DNA from: Pseudanabaena sp. ABRG5-3
GTDB taxonomy: Bacteria; Cyanobacteriota; Cyanobacteriia; Pseudanabaenales; Pseudanabaenaceae
Length of the DNA: 64,000 bases
Direction: 5' to 3'
NCBI RefSeq assembly: GCF_003967015.1
Contig: NZ_AP017560.1
Location: 1,612,001 to 1,676,000, forward strand
Of this stretch, positions 27,999-36,587 are shown piece by piece. A program made the position numbers and the translations under genes. Below the pieces are notes generated by a model, which did no database searches, was not told the origin of the DNA, and saw only the letters and a list, made by a program, of their open reading frames with translations. Each line of letters opens with the position of its first letter. Position 1 is the first letter of the stretch.

Positions 27999-29639
27999 AT
28001 GGCAAATAAACCTCCCTTTTCGCGCAAAAAAGTTAGTGCTAAAAAAAAGAGGAAGGCTGTCGTTGCTGCTGCCCCGATATCCAGACAAGCTTCTAATAAA
28101 AGTAGTTGGTTAAATAATTTACCGATTAATACCAAAATTTTCTTAGCGATTGGATTAACAAGTTTTTTGCCGTTAATATGCTTTACGATCGCTGCTTTGT
28201 ATTTAGATATTAGCCTCACGCCAATTGTGAACCAAGAAGCTCAGGCTCAACTATCTAACGTCACATTTTTTGTGTTTGGCTTAGCCTTTATTGTGCTGTT
28301 AATTAGCTCCCTAGTGAGTTTGGTGATTGGTGGGACTCTCAGCAAACGGATTCGGAACTTGGAGGCGATCGCTAAAGAATATGCTACAGGTAACTTGGAT
28401 GCAGGTACTTTTGGGGCAAGGGTAGAGCTTGGTGCAACCGATGAGGTTGGTAAGTTAGCCGATGTCTTGAATTTAATGACGGTTAATTTGGCTCAAAATC
28501 GACAAGATCAGTCCGCCGCCCAGATGGAGGCAGAAGTCCAGAACAATATTTTTGAGGATGAAATTTCCCACTTGCTAGATGTGGTATCGGATTTGGAGCT
28601 AGGCGATCTCACCGCTAAGGCAGAGGTTAGCCCCCATGCGACAGGGCTGATTGCGGACACACTCAACCGTCTCTCAGAACAGTTAGCTGAGGTACTTGCA
28701 GCCGTTTTGAAAACTGCACAGCAAGTCACTATTCGCACCGATCGCCTTGAACAGTTAGCGATCTCGGTATCCCAAAATGCTGAGCAACAGGAGGCACTAG
28801 TTGTGCAAGCCCGTTTAGGCATTGAGGATGTCAACCAATTAGCACAGGATGCGGCTCAACAGGCGATCGCAGCAAATAGAGCGGTGCAAAGGGTTCGATC
28901 AGCCGTGCGACAAGGGGAAGAACAGATTATTTACCTCACTGCTTCGATTGAGTCACTCCAAGCTGCGACCGTGCAGATGGTACAAAGGATTAAAAATCTC
29001 GGTGAATTCGTTGCGCTTGCGAAACAGTTTGTATTGGATCAAAAACGCTTAGCGTCATTAACTCAGGTGCTAGCAACCAATGCTTCGATGGTGGCAACAA
29101 GAGCTTTAGAGCAGAGAGACCCCCAACAATTTGTGTCAGTGGCAAGGGAATTTGAAGCGATCGCCTCACAGGTAAATGCCTTGGCAACGCAGACTAATCA
29201 GGGGCTAGTGGTACTACAACAACGTACAGGATTTGTGGAAGTGGTAGTTTCAGGGATTGATCAGGACGTGCGCGACGTGAATAGCCTTGTGTCGGACTTC
29301 ACCAAGAGCGTTGATAGCTCTGAGCAATCTTTTACGAATATTGCTACGGTTACTGAGGAATTGGCGGATATTGGGATGTCTGTAACCGAGTCATCTAGCT
29401 TGATCGCTGAGGCTGTAAAATTTAGCTTAGCCTCGATCCAAGATATTGAGGCGATCGCTGAGCGTTCTGCTTCTCAGGCACAATTTACCCGCGATCAATC
29501 GGGCAAGATGGGTAAATTAGCAAGGCAATTGCTAGAAAGAGTACAGTTTTTCCGTTTGCCTGCAATTCTCCAATCCGATAATAATGAACTTGAAGATCTG
29601 GACTCCATCGAAGTTGAGAGTATCCAAGTAGCAAAATAA
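27999..29639 (+). CDS. Second MCP-like transducer (PixJ2 type), short
   Basis: A 546-residue transducer with a very basic N-terminus (KKKRKAV), two membrane helices (about 48-72 and 87-113) that leave almost no periplasmic domain, a HAMP segment (KRIRNLEAIAKEYATGNLD) and an MCP coiled coil whose tip (SVAREFEAIASQVNALATQTNQ, about 380-400) closely matches that of the preceding giant MCP. Lacking a sensor, it may form mixed arrays with pilJ. Its stop overlaps the next start (TAATG). Confidence 0.88.
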   Translation: MANKPPFSRKKVSAKKKRKAVVAAAPISRQASNKSSWLNNLPINTKIFLAIGLTSFLPLICFTIAALYLDISLTPIVNQEAQAQLSNVTFFVFGLAFIVLLISSLVSLVIGGTLSKRIRNLEAIAKEYATGNLDAGTFGARVELGATDEVGKLADVLNLMTVNLAQNRQDQSAAQMEAEVQNNIFEDEISHLLDVVSDLELGDLTAKAEVSPHATGLIADTLNRLSEQLAEVLAAVLKTAQQVTIRTDRLEQLAISVSQNAEQQEALVVQARLGIEDVNQLAQDAAQQAIAANRAVQRVRSAVRQGEEQIIYLTASIESLQAATVQMVQRIKNLGEFVALAKQFVLDQKRLASLTQVLATNASMVATRALEQRDPQQFVSVAREFEAIASQVNALATQTNQGLVVLQQRTGFVEVVVSGIDQDVRDVNSLVSDFTKSVDSSEQSFTNIATVTEELADIGMSVTESSSLIAEAVKFSLASIQDIEAIAERSASQAQFTRDQSGKMGKLARQLLERVQFFRLPAILQSDNNELEDLDSIEVESIQVAK

Positions 29640-32290
29640 TGGCACATTCTGAATTTGATGATATCCAACTGCACGAAGAACTGCGGCATCTATTTGAACT
29701 AGATACACAGAAATATTTGCAGCTCTATGTCCAAACTGTTAACCAATTAAATGCCGCTAACTGGCGCGAAGATATCCAACAGTTATATCGTTGTGTGCAT
29801 ACGATTAAAGGTGGGGCGGTGACAGTGGGGTTTCAATCCGTACTCCAAGTCTCTACTGTCTTAGAGGATTTACTATCAGATCTTCGCTATCTCGATGTGG
29901 CTCCTCCTTTGACGGATGGGGAATTGTCAAAGTCTTTGGTTGAGGCAGGGGAATTACTCATTGGTACAGTTCAAAAGGATAGCTCGCAAACTGGGGAATT
30001 GGGAGAGTCTGATTTTGCCGTGCGCTATATCCAAAGTTTGCGCGATCGCATTCAGTCGCAATATTTGCCTGAATGGAATGAAATGCGCCAAGTCCAGCAG
30101 GAATTTGCTGATCAAGGTTTTGACTTAGTAATCTTGGATCTAGAAATGGCGATCGAGGTTTTGCCAGCAACGGGGACAGTGCCAACAGAAATCTGTGAAA
30201 TCGCTCAGCAAACTATTGCTCAGTTACAGTCAATTGGTACAGAAATAAATTTAGCGACGGCTTGGCAGGATTTTTTAAAAACGGGACTAGATTTATGCGA
30301 TCGCCCCAATTGTGAACTGTGGCACACCAAGTGGATGCCCTTTCTGCGTAAGCTTAAGGACAGTGCTCGACAGGGTGGGGTTTTATCAATTGAAGAATCT
30401 GTTACTTCTTCAATTAGTAATTTAGCTGTTGAAAATGAGGCTATACCACTAATCAATACGCCTGTTCCTGCATCTGCGATTCAAATTCCTGTACCGCTCG
30501 ATCGCCTAGAGCGATCATCCCAATATCTTGTAGAAACTTTGATGGCAACCCGCGCTACGCAAGGCTTTTATCAATCGGTTTATGCCAATCTCTTACCGCT
30601 AGTCTCTCTGGCGCAAAATAGTGTGCAGTATATTACTCAGTTACGCGAAGTTCAAGATGACTATGCGTTGCTGGATATGGCAGGAGAACAGGATGGTCTG
30701 AAAGTTGAGCGCTATCGTCAAGGCTATACAGCGATTAACCGCTTACTAGAAATCAGTCTACGTTTGATTGAGCTAGGCTCAGAAACAGGAGAATCCGCCC
30801 GCAAAACCTCTGAAAGTATTCAAACTCTTGATCGCAGTTTACGCAATCTCCAACAAACCATCGAAGAGAGTCGTCTGGTTCCCTTTGAAACATTAGCCTT
30901 TCGCGCAAGGGGGATTTTGCGTGACCTGAGTACTCGTGTTGGTAAGGCTGTAGAGCTAACGATTATTGGCGAACAAATAGAATTAGATGCAGGAACTCTA
31001 CGCAATTTAGAACCAGTTTTACTCCATTTGTTGCGTAATGCCTACGATCATGGGATTGAAGAACCCGAGCAGCGTCAGCAAATCGGTAAACCCATGCAAG
31101 GGAAAATTGATCTTGCGATGCAAAGAAGAGGCAGTGTTTTTGAGCTTACTATTCGTGATGACGGTAGAGGTATAGATAGCGATCGCATTAGTCAAATTGC
31201 GAAATCTAAAGGATTGCCCCTCACGGATACGAGTACGCCTGAGAAATTAATCAATGTTTTAAGTCAATCAGGTTTTACTTCCACAAAATCTGTGAGCGAT
31301 ATCTCAGGTCGGGGTGTGGGTATGGATGTGGTGGCAAGTCAAGTCGCCTTAATGAATGGCAAACTTAGTCTTAATACTCAACTTGGTAAAGGTACAACCT
31401 TTACAATTCAGATGCCTGTCCCCCATTTGTTTGTACGTTGTATGCTCTTGCAAGCCGTAGATCGCCTCTTTGCGATTCCCACGACCGAAATTTATACAAC
31501 TACCTTAGTGGAAAGTCTCCTATGGCAAAAGACAGAACGCTCTGATTATAGTATGGAAGTACAGGAGGCTAATGGGAACGTACCCGCGATCGATCTTTAT
31601 CAGTATTGGCTAGGCTCATCGGAATCTAGACCAATTTTGCCGACGGCGATCGCTGTGCGGACAAAACAATCTGAAGGACAATTCGCAGGCGATCGCGGTG
31701 TATGGCTTATTGCTGACACCTTAATGGGACAGAGCGACTTATTAGTTAATCCCATTCCGTCACCTCTGATTGCTCCCATTGGTTTGATTGGCATGAGTCT
31801 AATGCCCGATGGCAAACTCATCCCTGTGCTTGATGCCCTTTCCTTTGTCGAAGCATTCTTCTCTTCAGATTTGGAACCAATTGCCACTGATTCGCTGGAT
31901 AATTCATCTTTCTTAGAAGTATCTAGCGATCGCCAAATTTTGGTAGTTGATGACGCAGCTTTGATGCGCCGCAGAATCGAAAGCAGTCTATCTCCACAGG
32001 GCTATGAAATTACCACCTGCGATGATGGAATGGAAGCTTGGCAATGGTTACAACGTCATAAGCAACCTGCTTTGCTAATTACGGATATTGAGATGCCGCA
32101 TATGGATGGATTTACCCTAATTGATCGCTGTCGGCAAGCAGGATTTGCGATGCCAATTCTGGTGGTTTCCTCTCGACTTGCCGAAGAGTGGTCGCGTGAA
32201 ACTCGCCGTCTTGGTGCAACTGATTATTTAACTAAAGGTTTTTCAACTTCTGAACTAGTTAATAAGGTAAGTTCGCTAATTTCTATCTAG
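29639..32290 (+). CDS. pilL: Hybrid CheA histidine kinase (PilL/PixL type)
   Basis: Output kinase of the operon, 883 residues. An HPt domain carries the phospho-His in VHTIKGGAV (about residue 51). Then come a dimerisation region, a CheA-type HATPase (LLHLLRNAYDHGIEEPEQR, RDDGRGID, SGRGVGMDV), a CheW-like regulatory domain (from about 590), and a C-terminal receiver with VVDDAALMRRRI, the Asp in LITDIEMPHMDG and Lys in YLTKGF. Such CheA proteins phosphorylate PilH and PilG to control type IV pilus motility. Start codon overlaps the upstream stop. Confidence 0.95.
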   Translation: MAHSEFDDIQLHEELRHLFELDTQKYLQLYVQTVNQLNAANWREDIQQLYRCVHTIKGGAVTVGFQSVLQVSTVLEDLLSDLRYLDVAPPLTDGELSKSLVEAGELLIGTVQKDSSQTGELGESDFAVRYIQSLRDRIQSQYLPEWNEMRQVQQEFADQGFDLVILDLEMAIEVLPATGTVPTEICEIAQQTIAQLQSIGTEINLATAWQDFLKTGLDLCDRPNCELWHTKWMPFLRKLKDSARQGGVLSIEESVTSSISNLAVENEAIPLINTPVPASAIQIPVPLDRLERSSQYLVETLMATRATQGFYQSVYANLLPLVSLAQNSVQYITQLREVQDDYALLDMAGEQDGLKVERYRQGYTAINRLLEISLRLIELGSETGESARKTSESIQTLDRSLRNLQQTIEESRLVPFETLAFRARGILRDLSTRVGKAVELTIIGEQIELDAGTLRNLEPVLLHLLRNAYDHGIEEPEQRQQIGKPMQGKIDLAMQRRGSVFELTIRDDGRGIDSDRISQIAKSKGLPLTDTSTPEKLINVLSQSGFTSTKSVSDISGRGVGMDVVASQVALMNGKLSLNTQLGKGTTFTIQMPVPHLFVRCMLLQAVDRLFAIPTTEIYTTTLVESLLWQKTERSDYSMEVQEANGNVPAIDLYQYWLGSSESRPILPTAIAVRTKQSEGQFAGDRGVWLIADTLMGQSDLLVNPIPSPLIAPIGLIGMSLMPDGKLIPVLDALSFVEAFFSSDLEPIATDSLDNSSFLEVSSDRQILVVDDAALMRRRIESSLSPQGYEITTCDDGMEAWQWLQRHKQPALLITDIEMPHMDGFTLIDRCRQAGFAMPILVVSSRLAEEWSRETRRLGATDYLTKGFSTSELVNKVSSLISI

Positions 32291-32322
32291 ATCAAGAGCG
32301 ACGCAAAACGCCACTCTATGAT

Positions 32323-32655
32323 TTAAAGGGGAACTTCGGTAAAGAAACAACTTCTTGCACCTGTGTGACAGGCAATATCACCAACCTGCTCAATTTTGAC
32401 CAAAATTACATCGCGATCGCAATCGTAATATAGCTTTTTAAGTTTTTGGATATGCCCTGAAGTTGCACCCTTATGCCATAGTTCCTGACGCGATCGACTC
32501 CAGTAATGTACTTCACCAGTATCAATGGTTAGCTCCAAAGCCTGACGATTCATCCATGCCATCATCAAAATTGTTCCATCTTGATAGTCTTGAGCGATCG
32601 CAGGAATCAATCCTTTCTCATCATACTTAAGACTATCAATCCAATTGTCAGACAT
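32323..32655 (-). CDS. hisI: Phosphoribosyl-AMP cyclohydrolase
   Basis: Third step of histidine biosynthesis, opening the purine ring of PR-AMP. At 110 residues (MSDNWIDSLKYDEKGL to FFTEVPL) it is a stand-alone HisI without the HisE domain found fused in many bacteria. Conserved motifs are VHYWSRSR, LWHKGATSG and the zinc cysteines in YDCDRD and CHTGARSCF. I place the start at 32655; an in-frame ATG at 32814 would translate through two palindromes and is unlikely. Confidence 0.95.
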   Translation of the reverse strand: MSDNWIDSLKYDEKGLIPAIAQDYQDGTILMMAWMNRQALELTIDTGEVHYWSRSRQELWHKGATSGHIQKLKKLYYDCDRDVILVKIEQVGDIACHTGARSCFFTEVPL

Positions 32656-32690
32656 ATATGCGCTAATTAATTTCAAATGTATCTTGATTT

Positions 32691-32744
32691 TAACGTCAGT
32701 TTGACAAAAGCGAAAAAAGGTAAGACTCGCTAAGCGAGTCTTAC
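32691..32744. repeat. Third TAACGTCAGTT element end with palindrome
   Basis: TAACGTCAGTT at 32691 matches the left ends of the elements at 15160 and 27641. It is followed by a perfect 11-bp palindrome 32720-32744 (GC-TAA-GC). The remainder of the element is not recognisable. Confidence 0.55.
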
Positions 32745-32753
32745 GATGAGTGA

Positions 32754-32868
32754 TATAGCTGCCGCCAAGTGTATCAGGACGTAAAACCCAAAAGAGAGTT
32801 GCGGTGCGTCGCACCGCAACTCTCTTTTGGGTTTTGATTTTGTCCTAACATGACTGGCGACAGCTATA
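32754..32868. repeat. MITE-like 115-bp palindromic element
   Basis: Ends TATAGCTGCCGCCA and TGGCGACAGCTATA are inverted repeats with one mismatch. The core is a perfect 25-bp palindrome (32783-32807 with 32811-32835) with GTC loop. Nearly the same core (AAAACCCA-A/G-AAGAGAGTTG) occurs at 40689. Confidence 0.8.
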
Positions 32869-32922
32869 ATTACGGCTACATCAAGATTTTGCGGGATATC
32901 CTAATACCAAAGCACAAAACAG

Positions 32923-33033
32923 CATAGCCATTTTGTCTTTTAAAATGCTTAGCCTAAAATACAAGGAACGGCGCTTTGCACCGTTCCTTGTATTTTGGGT
33001 TTTACGTCCTAAGCAAGCATTTTATTGCTATAC
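32923..33033. repeat. Second MITE-like palindromic element
   Basis: Outer ends ATAGCCAT and ATTGCTAT are imperfect inverted repeats; AAAATGCTTAG and CTAAGCAAGCATTTT form inner arms. The core is a 19-bp stem 32956-32974/32978-32996 around TTT with one mismatch. Confidence 0.6.
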
Positions 33034-33281
33034 CAACAAAAATTATAGAATTGTGTAAAATGTCGGTATTAAGAGTAAGACGACAAGTAGAATAATTTAT
33101 ATCAGCTTAACTTATGTCAAGGTCGTGAGAATTTATCTCAAATTAAAGTAGCTAAGTTTAAGTAAGCTTAAACCCTAAAAGCTTGTGTCGCTTGCTAAGC
33201 AGTCGATAAAAGCTCTAGTTTTGGGGATAACTATGCTGAACTACTTAGATCTTTTCGTATCATCTAAAAGAGTATGAGTAT

Positions 33282-36200
33282 ATGACAGACCAATTTTTCG
33301 ATGATTTGGGGGGAGAACTGCTACAAAAAATAGCGATCGCGGCATCAGGATGTCTTTATAGCCTTGTTCATCGGGTCGATGGTTATGTAGCATTTACCTA
33401 TATCAGCCCATATGTCCAAGAAATATATGAATTAACTGTTGAAGCAGTTATGGCGGATGCCAGCCTTGTGCTGAAGCAAATTCATCCTGATGACATCGCA
33501 GACTGTATTGCTATGGTTGAGCAGAGTCGAGAAACTCTGCAACCATTTAGTCATGAACATCGCATTATTACTCCATCGGGAAAGCTGAAATGGGTACAGG
33601 CAAGTTCTCGTCCTGAAAGATTATCAAATCAGGAGACAGTTTGGTATGGCATGGCTTTAGATGTCACTGCTCAAAAACAAACAGAAGCAGATAAGTTCCG
33701 TCTGTCATTTGACAATGCCAATATTGGGATGTGTCTGGTCGATCTCCAAGGCAACTTCTTGCGGGTTAATGAGAAGATGTGCCAGATATTTGGCTACAGC
33801 TCATCGGAAATGATCAAGATGAACGTTGGTACTCTGGCAATTCCTGAAGACAATCTAATTAGCCAAGAATTTATCCAAGGGGCAGTTGAGACTCATAAAG
33901 ACAGTGTGATATTTGAAAAACGCTATCGCCATAAGCTAGGTCATATCATTTATGGCGAGGTGTCATCATCACTTGTACGAGATGCTCATGGAACCCCCCT
34001 ATATTTTATCTCCCAAGTACAGGATATTACCAATCGTAAACTGCATGAGCAAGAACTGCGGAAAGCCCATGATGTGATTGCTCAAAACAATATTGAACTA
34101 GAAAGAAGGGTCTCCGAGAGGACATCGGATTTACAAAAGCGTCAAGAGGATCTCAGTCAGAACGAAAAGATATTGCGCCGTTATTTTGAGCAACATATCG
34201 TTGGCATGGCAATGACTTCTCCAAGTAAAAGATGGCTCAATGTTAATAAGCGACTCTGTGAGATTTTAGGATATTCCTTTGCAGAATTACAGGAATTGAC
34301 TTGGGATAAAATCACCTATCCTGATGATTTAGCCCTAGATCTGGAACACTTTAATCGAGTGATATCTGGTGAAATAGAAGACTATGAAATCGATAAGCGC
34401 TTTATTCATAAACGTGGGCAGATCATTCATACGAATCTGTCTGTTCAGGGGCATCGAAAACCAGATGGCAGCATTGATTTTTTTGTAGTGTTGATTCAGG
34501 ACATTAGCGATCGCAAACAAGCTGAACTTGCCCTTCAAGAAAGCCAGAACTTTTTGCAGCAAATTGCTGATGCTTCACCACATATTATTTATATCTACGA
34601 TCTTCAAGAACAGCGAAATATCTACGTGAACCGAGAAATCGGCACAATTCTAGGCTATCGTCCTGCCGAGATTCAGGCCATGGGTTCCGCCTTCTTTGCG
34701 ATGTTAATGCACCCTGAGGATCTGCAAAATATTCAAACCGAATATGAGCAATTAGCAAGGGCGGTAGATGGCAAAGTTTATGACTATGAATACCGCATGA
34801 GAAACACTCAAGGGGAATGGCGTTGGCTCTATAGTCGTCATTCTGTATTTAGTCGGGATGCGGAGGGACGGGTTAAATATACGATTGGCTCAGCTCAAGA
34901 TATTACCGATCGCAAACTCGCTGAGCAAGAAAATCAACGCCTCAAAGAGCGCTTGCAGTTTATTCTATCCTCCAACCCAGCAGTCATTTTTACCTGTACC
35001 GCCGATCGCAGCAATACTGTCACTTTCATCAGTGATAATGTCCAGAAAGTGTTGGGCTATAGTGCTGCTGAAGTCCTTTCAAGCCCAAACTTTTGGGTAG
35101 AGCATCTCCATCCTGAAGATATTCCTCAAGCAGTTGAAGGGGTCACTAAACTATTTGAGCAAGGCTATAACATTAATGAATATCGGTCTTTGCATCGAGA
35201 TGGCAATTATCGTTGGCTCAGGAATGAATTACGCTTAATGCATGATGCTCAAGGTAATCCATCGGAAATTGTGGGTTACTTTACCGATGTTGGCGATCGC
35301 AAAAAAGCTGAAATTGCTTTACAAGAAAGCCAAGAATTTTTGCAAAAGGTTGCTGATGCTTCGCCGAGTATCCTTTATATATATGACATTCAAGAAAATC
35401 GCAATGTCTATGTCAATGGTGAAGTCAAGGCAATTATGGGTTATACCCCTACCGAAATTCTAGAAATGGGTTCAGCATTCTTTGCTAATGTTCTCAAGCC
35501 TGAAGATTTGAGCCAATTCCTCGCAGAGCATGAACGCTTGCAATTATTGCAGGATGGCGAAATCTATAACGCTGAATACTATATGAAAACCGCTTGGGGT
35601 GAATGGCGTTGGTTCTTCACTCGCTTTACGGTTTTTAGTCGAGATGCGAAAGGACGAGTGAAATGTACCATTGCCTCAGCCCAAGATATCACTGCGCGTA
35701 AATTAGCTGAAGTGCAACTCCAACAGACCTATGAGGAACTAGTTCACGCCACTCGTCTGAAGGATGAATTTTTGGCAGCGATGAGTCATGAGTTGCGTAC
35801 TCCCCTGAATGCCATTCTGGGAATGACCGAAAGCCTTCAAGAGGAGATCTATGGTTCGGTTAATGAACGACAGATCAAGGCACTCACAACTATTGAAAGC
35901 AGTGGCTTACATTTGCTCGAACTCATCAATGATGTTCTGGATGTTGCCAAAATTGAATCTGGGCAAATGCATCTGGAACTGACACCTGTTTCGATCCATT
36001 CTCTATGTGAATCGAGTTTAGTCTTTATCCAACAACAAGCATTGAAAAAAAAGATTCAAGTCCAAACAATATTACCTCCACAACTACCGCCTATCTACTT
36101 AGATGAACGGCGTATTCGTCAAGCTTTAATCAATCTTCTCAATAATGCGGTTAAATTTACTCAGTTGAATGGTCAAGTGACCCTAGAGGTACTTTGGATC

Positions 36201-36458
36201 AGAGCATCTCCAAATTCTAAAGATTATCTGAGAATAGTTGTGAGAGATACAGGAATTGGAATTGCGCCCGAATCTATTCCCAAGTTATTTCAGCCCTTTA
36301 TCCAAATAGATAGTGCTTTGAATCGGAGGTATGAAGGTACAGGTTTAGGACTAGCGCTAGTAAAAAGAATTGTGGAAATGCACGGTGGTGAAGTTGGTGT
36401 GACTAGTGAGGTTGGAGTTGGTAGTTGTTTTATAGTCAATTTGCCTTGCTTTCAGTAA
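33282..36458 (+). CDS. Multi-PAS sensor histidine kinase
   Basis: A 1058-residue soluble kinase with no membrane helix. I count six PAS/PAC units (about 20-135, 140-262, 305-415, 416-548, 560-675 and 679-811), several ending in the usual DITDRK-type hinge, and a coiled coil at 262-305. The transmitter has HisKA with SHELRTPLNAIL, then HATPase boxes NLLNNAVKFT, DTGIGI and GTGLGLALVKRI. Units four and six are near-duplicates. No receiver domain or partner regulator is adjacent, so the pathway is unknown. Confidence 0.93.
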   Translation: MTDQFFDDLGGELLQKIAIAASGCLYSLVHRVDGYVAFTYISPYVQEIYELTVEAVMADASLVLKQIHPDDIADCIAMVEQSRETLQPFSHEHRIITPSGKLKWVQASSRPERLSNQETVWYGMALDVTAQKQTEADKFRLSFDNANIGMCLVDLQGNFLRVNEKMCQIFGYSSSEMIKMNVGTLAIPEDNLISQEFIQGAVETHKDSVIFEKRYRHKLGHIIYGEVSSSLVRDAHGTPLYFISQVQDITNRKLHEQELRKAHDVIAQNNIELERRVSERTSDLQKRQEDLSQNEKILRRYFEQHIVGMAMTSPSKRWLNVNKRLCEILGYSFAELQELTWDKITYPDDLALDLEHFNRVISGEIEDYEIDKRFIHKRGQIIHTNLSVQGHRKPDGSIDFFVVLIQDISDRKQAELALQESQNFLQQIADASPHIIYIYDLQEQRNIYVNREIGTILGYRPAEIQAMGSAFFAMLMHPEDLQNIQTEYEQLARAVDGKVYDYEYRMRNTQGEWRWLYSRHSVFSRDAEGRVKYTIGSAQDITDRKLAEQENQRLKERLQFILSSNPAVIFTCTADRSNTVTFISDNVQKVLGYSAAEVLSSPNFWVEHLHPEDIPQAVEGVTKLFEQGYNINEYRSLHRDGNYRWLRNELRLMHDAQGNPSEIVGYFTDVGDRKKAEIALQESQEFLQKVADASPSILYIYDIQENRNVYVNGEVKAIMGYTPTEILEMGSAFFANVLKPEDLSQFLAEHERLQLLQDGEIYNAEYYMKTAWGEWRWFFTRFTVFSRDAKGRVKCTIASAQDITARKLAEVQLQQTYEELVHATRLKDEFLAAMSHELRTPLNAILGMTESLQEEIYGSVNERQIKALTTIESSGLHLLELINDVLDVAKIESGQMHLELTPVSIHSLCESSLVFIQQQALKKKIQVQTILPPQLPPIYLDERRIRQALINLLNNAVKFTQLNGQVTLEVLWIRASPNSKDYLRIVVRDTGIGIAPESIPKLFQPFIQIDSALNRRYEGTGLGLALVKRIVEMHGGEVGVTSEVGVGSCFIVNLPCFQ

Positions 36459-36523
36459 ACGAGATCGTCAACTTTGTGTAATGTAAATCCAATAAATTAG
36501 CACCGTGTAAAGGCGCAAATGAC

Positions 36524-36564
36524 GCAAAATGGTAAAAATCACAAAGTGATTTTTACCATTTTGC
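36524..36564. terminator. Perfect 19-bp palindrome between convergent genes
   Basis: Arms 36524-36542 and 36546-36564 around AAA (closed by AC/GT rather than GC). Located between the convergent kinase and WD40 genes; likely bidirectional terminator. Confidence 0.65.
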
Positions 36565-36587
36565 ACTTTCGTCAAACTCATTTTTGC

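Larger units (their letters stand above)
32656..33281. other. 626-bp gap carrying three repeat elements
   Basis: No supported gene. It holds a TAACGTCAGTT end with a palindrome (32691-32744), a complete MITE-like palindrome (32754-32868) and another (about 32923-33033), then AT-rich leader for the PAS kinase. Confidence 0.75.

Noticed and set aside
32656-32814. N-terminal extension of HisI by 53 residues
   Set aside because: It would translate a palindrome and repeat end; HisI proteins start near MSDNW.
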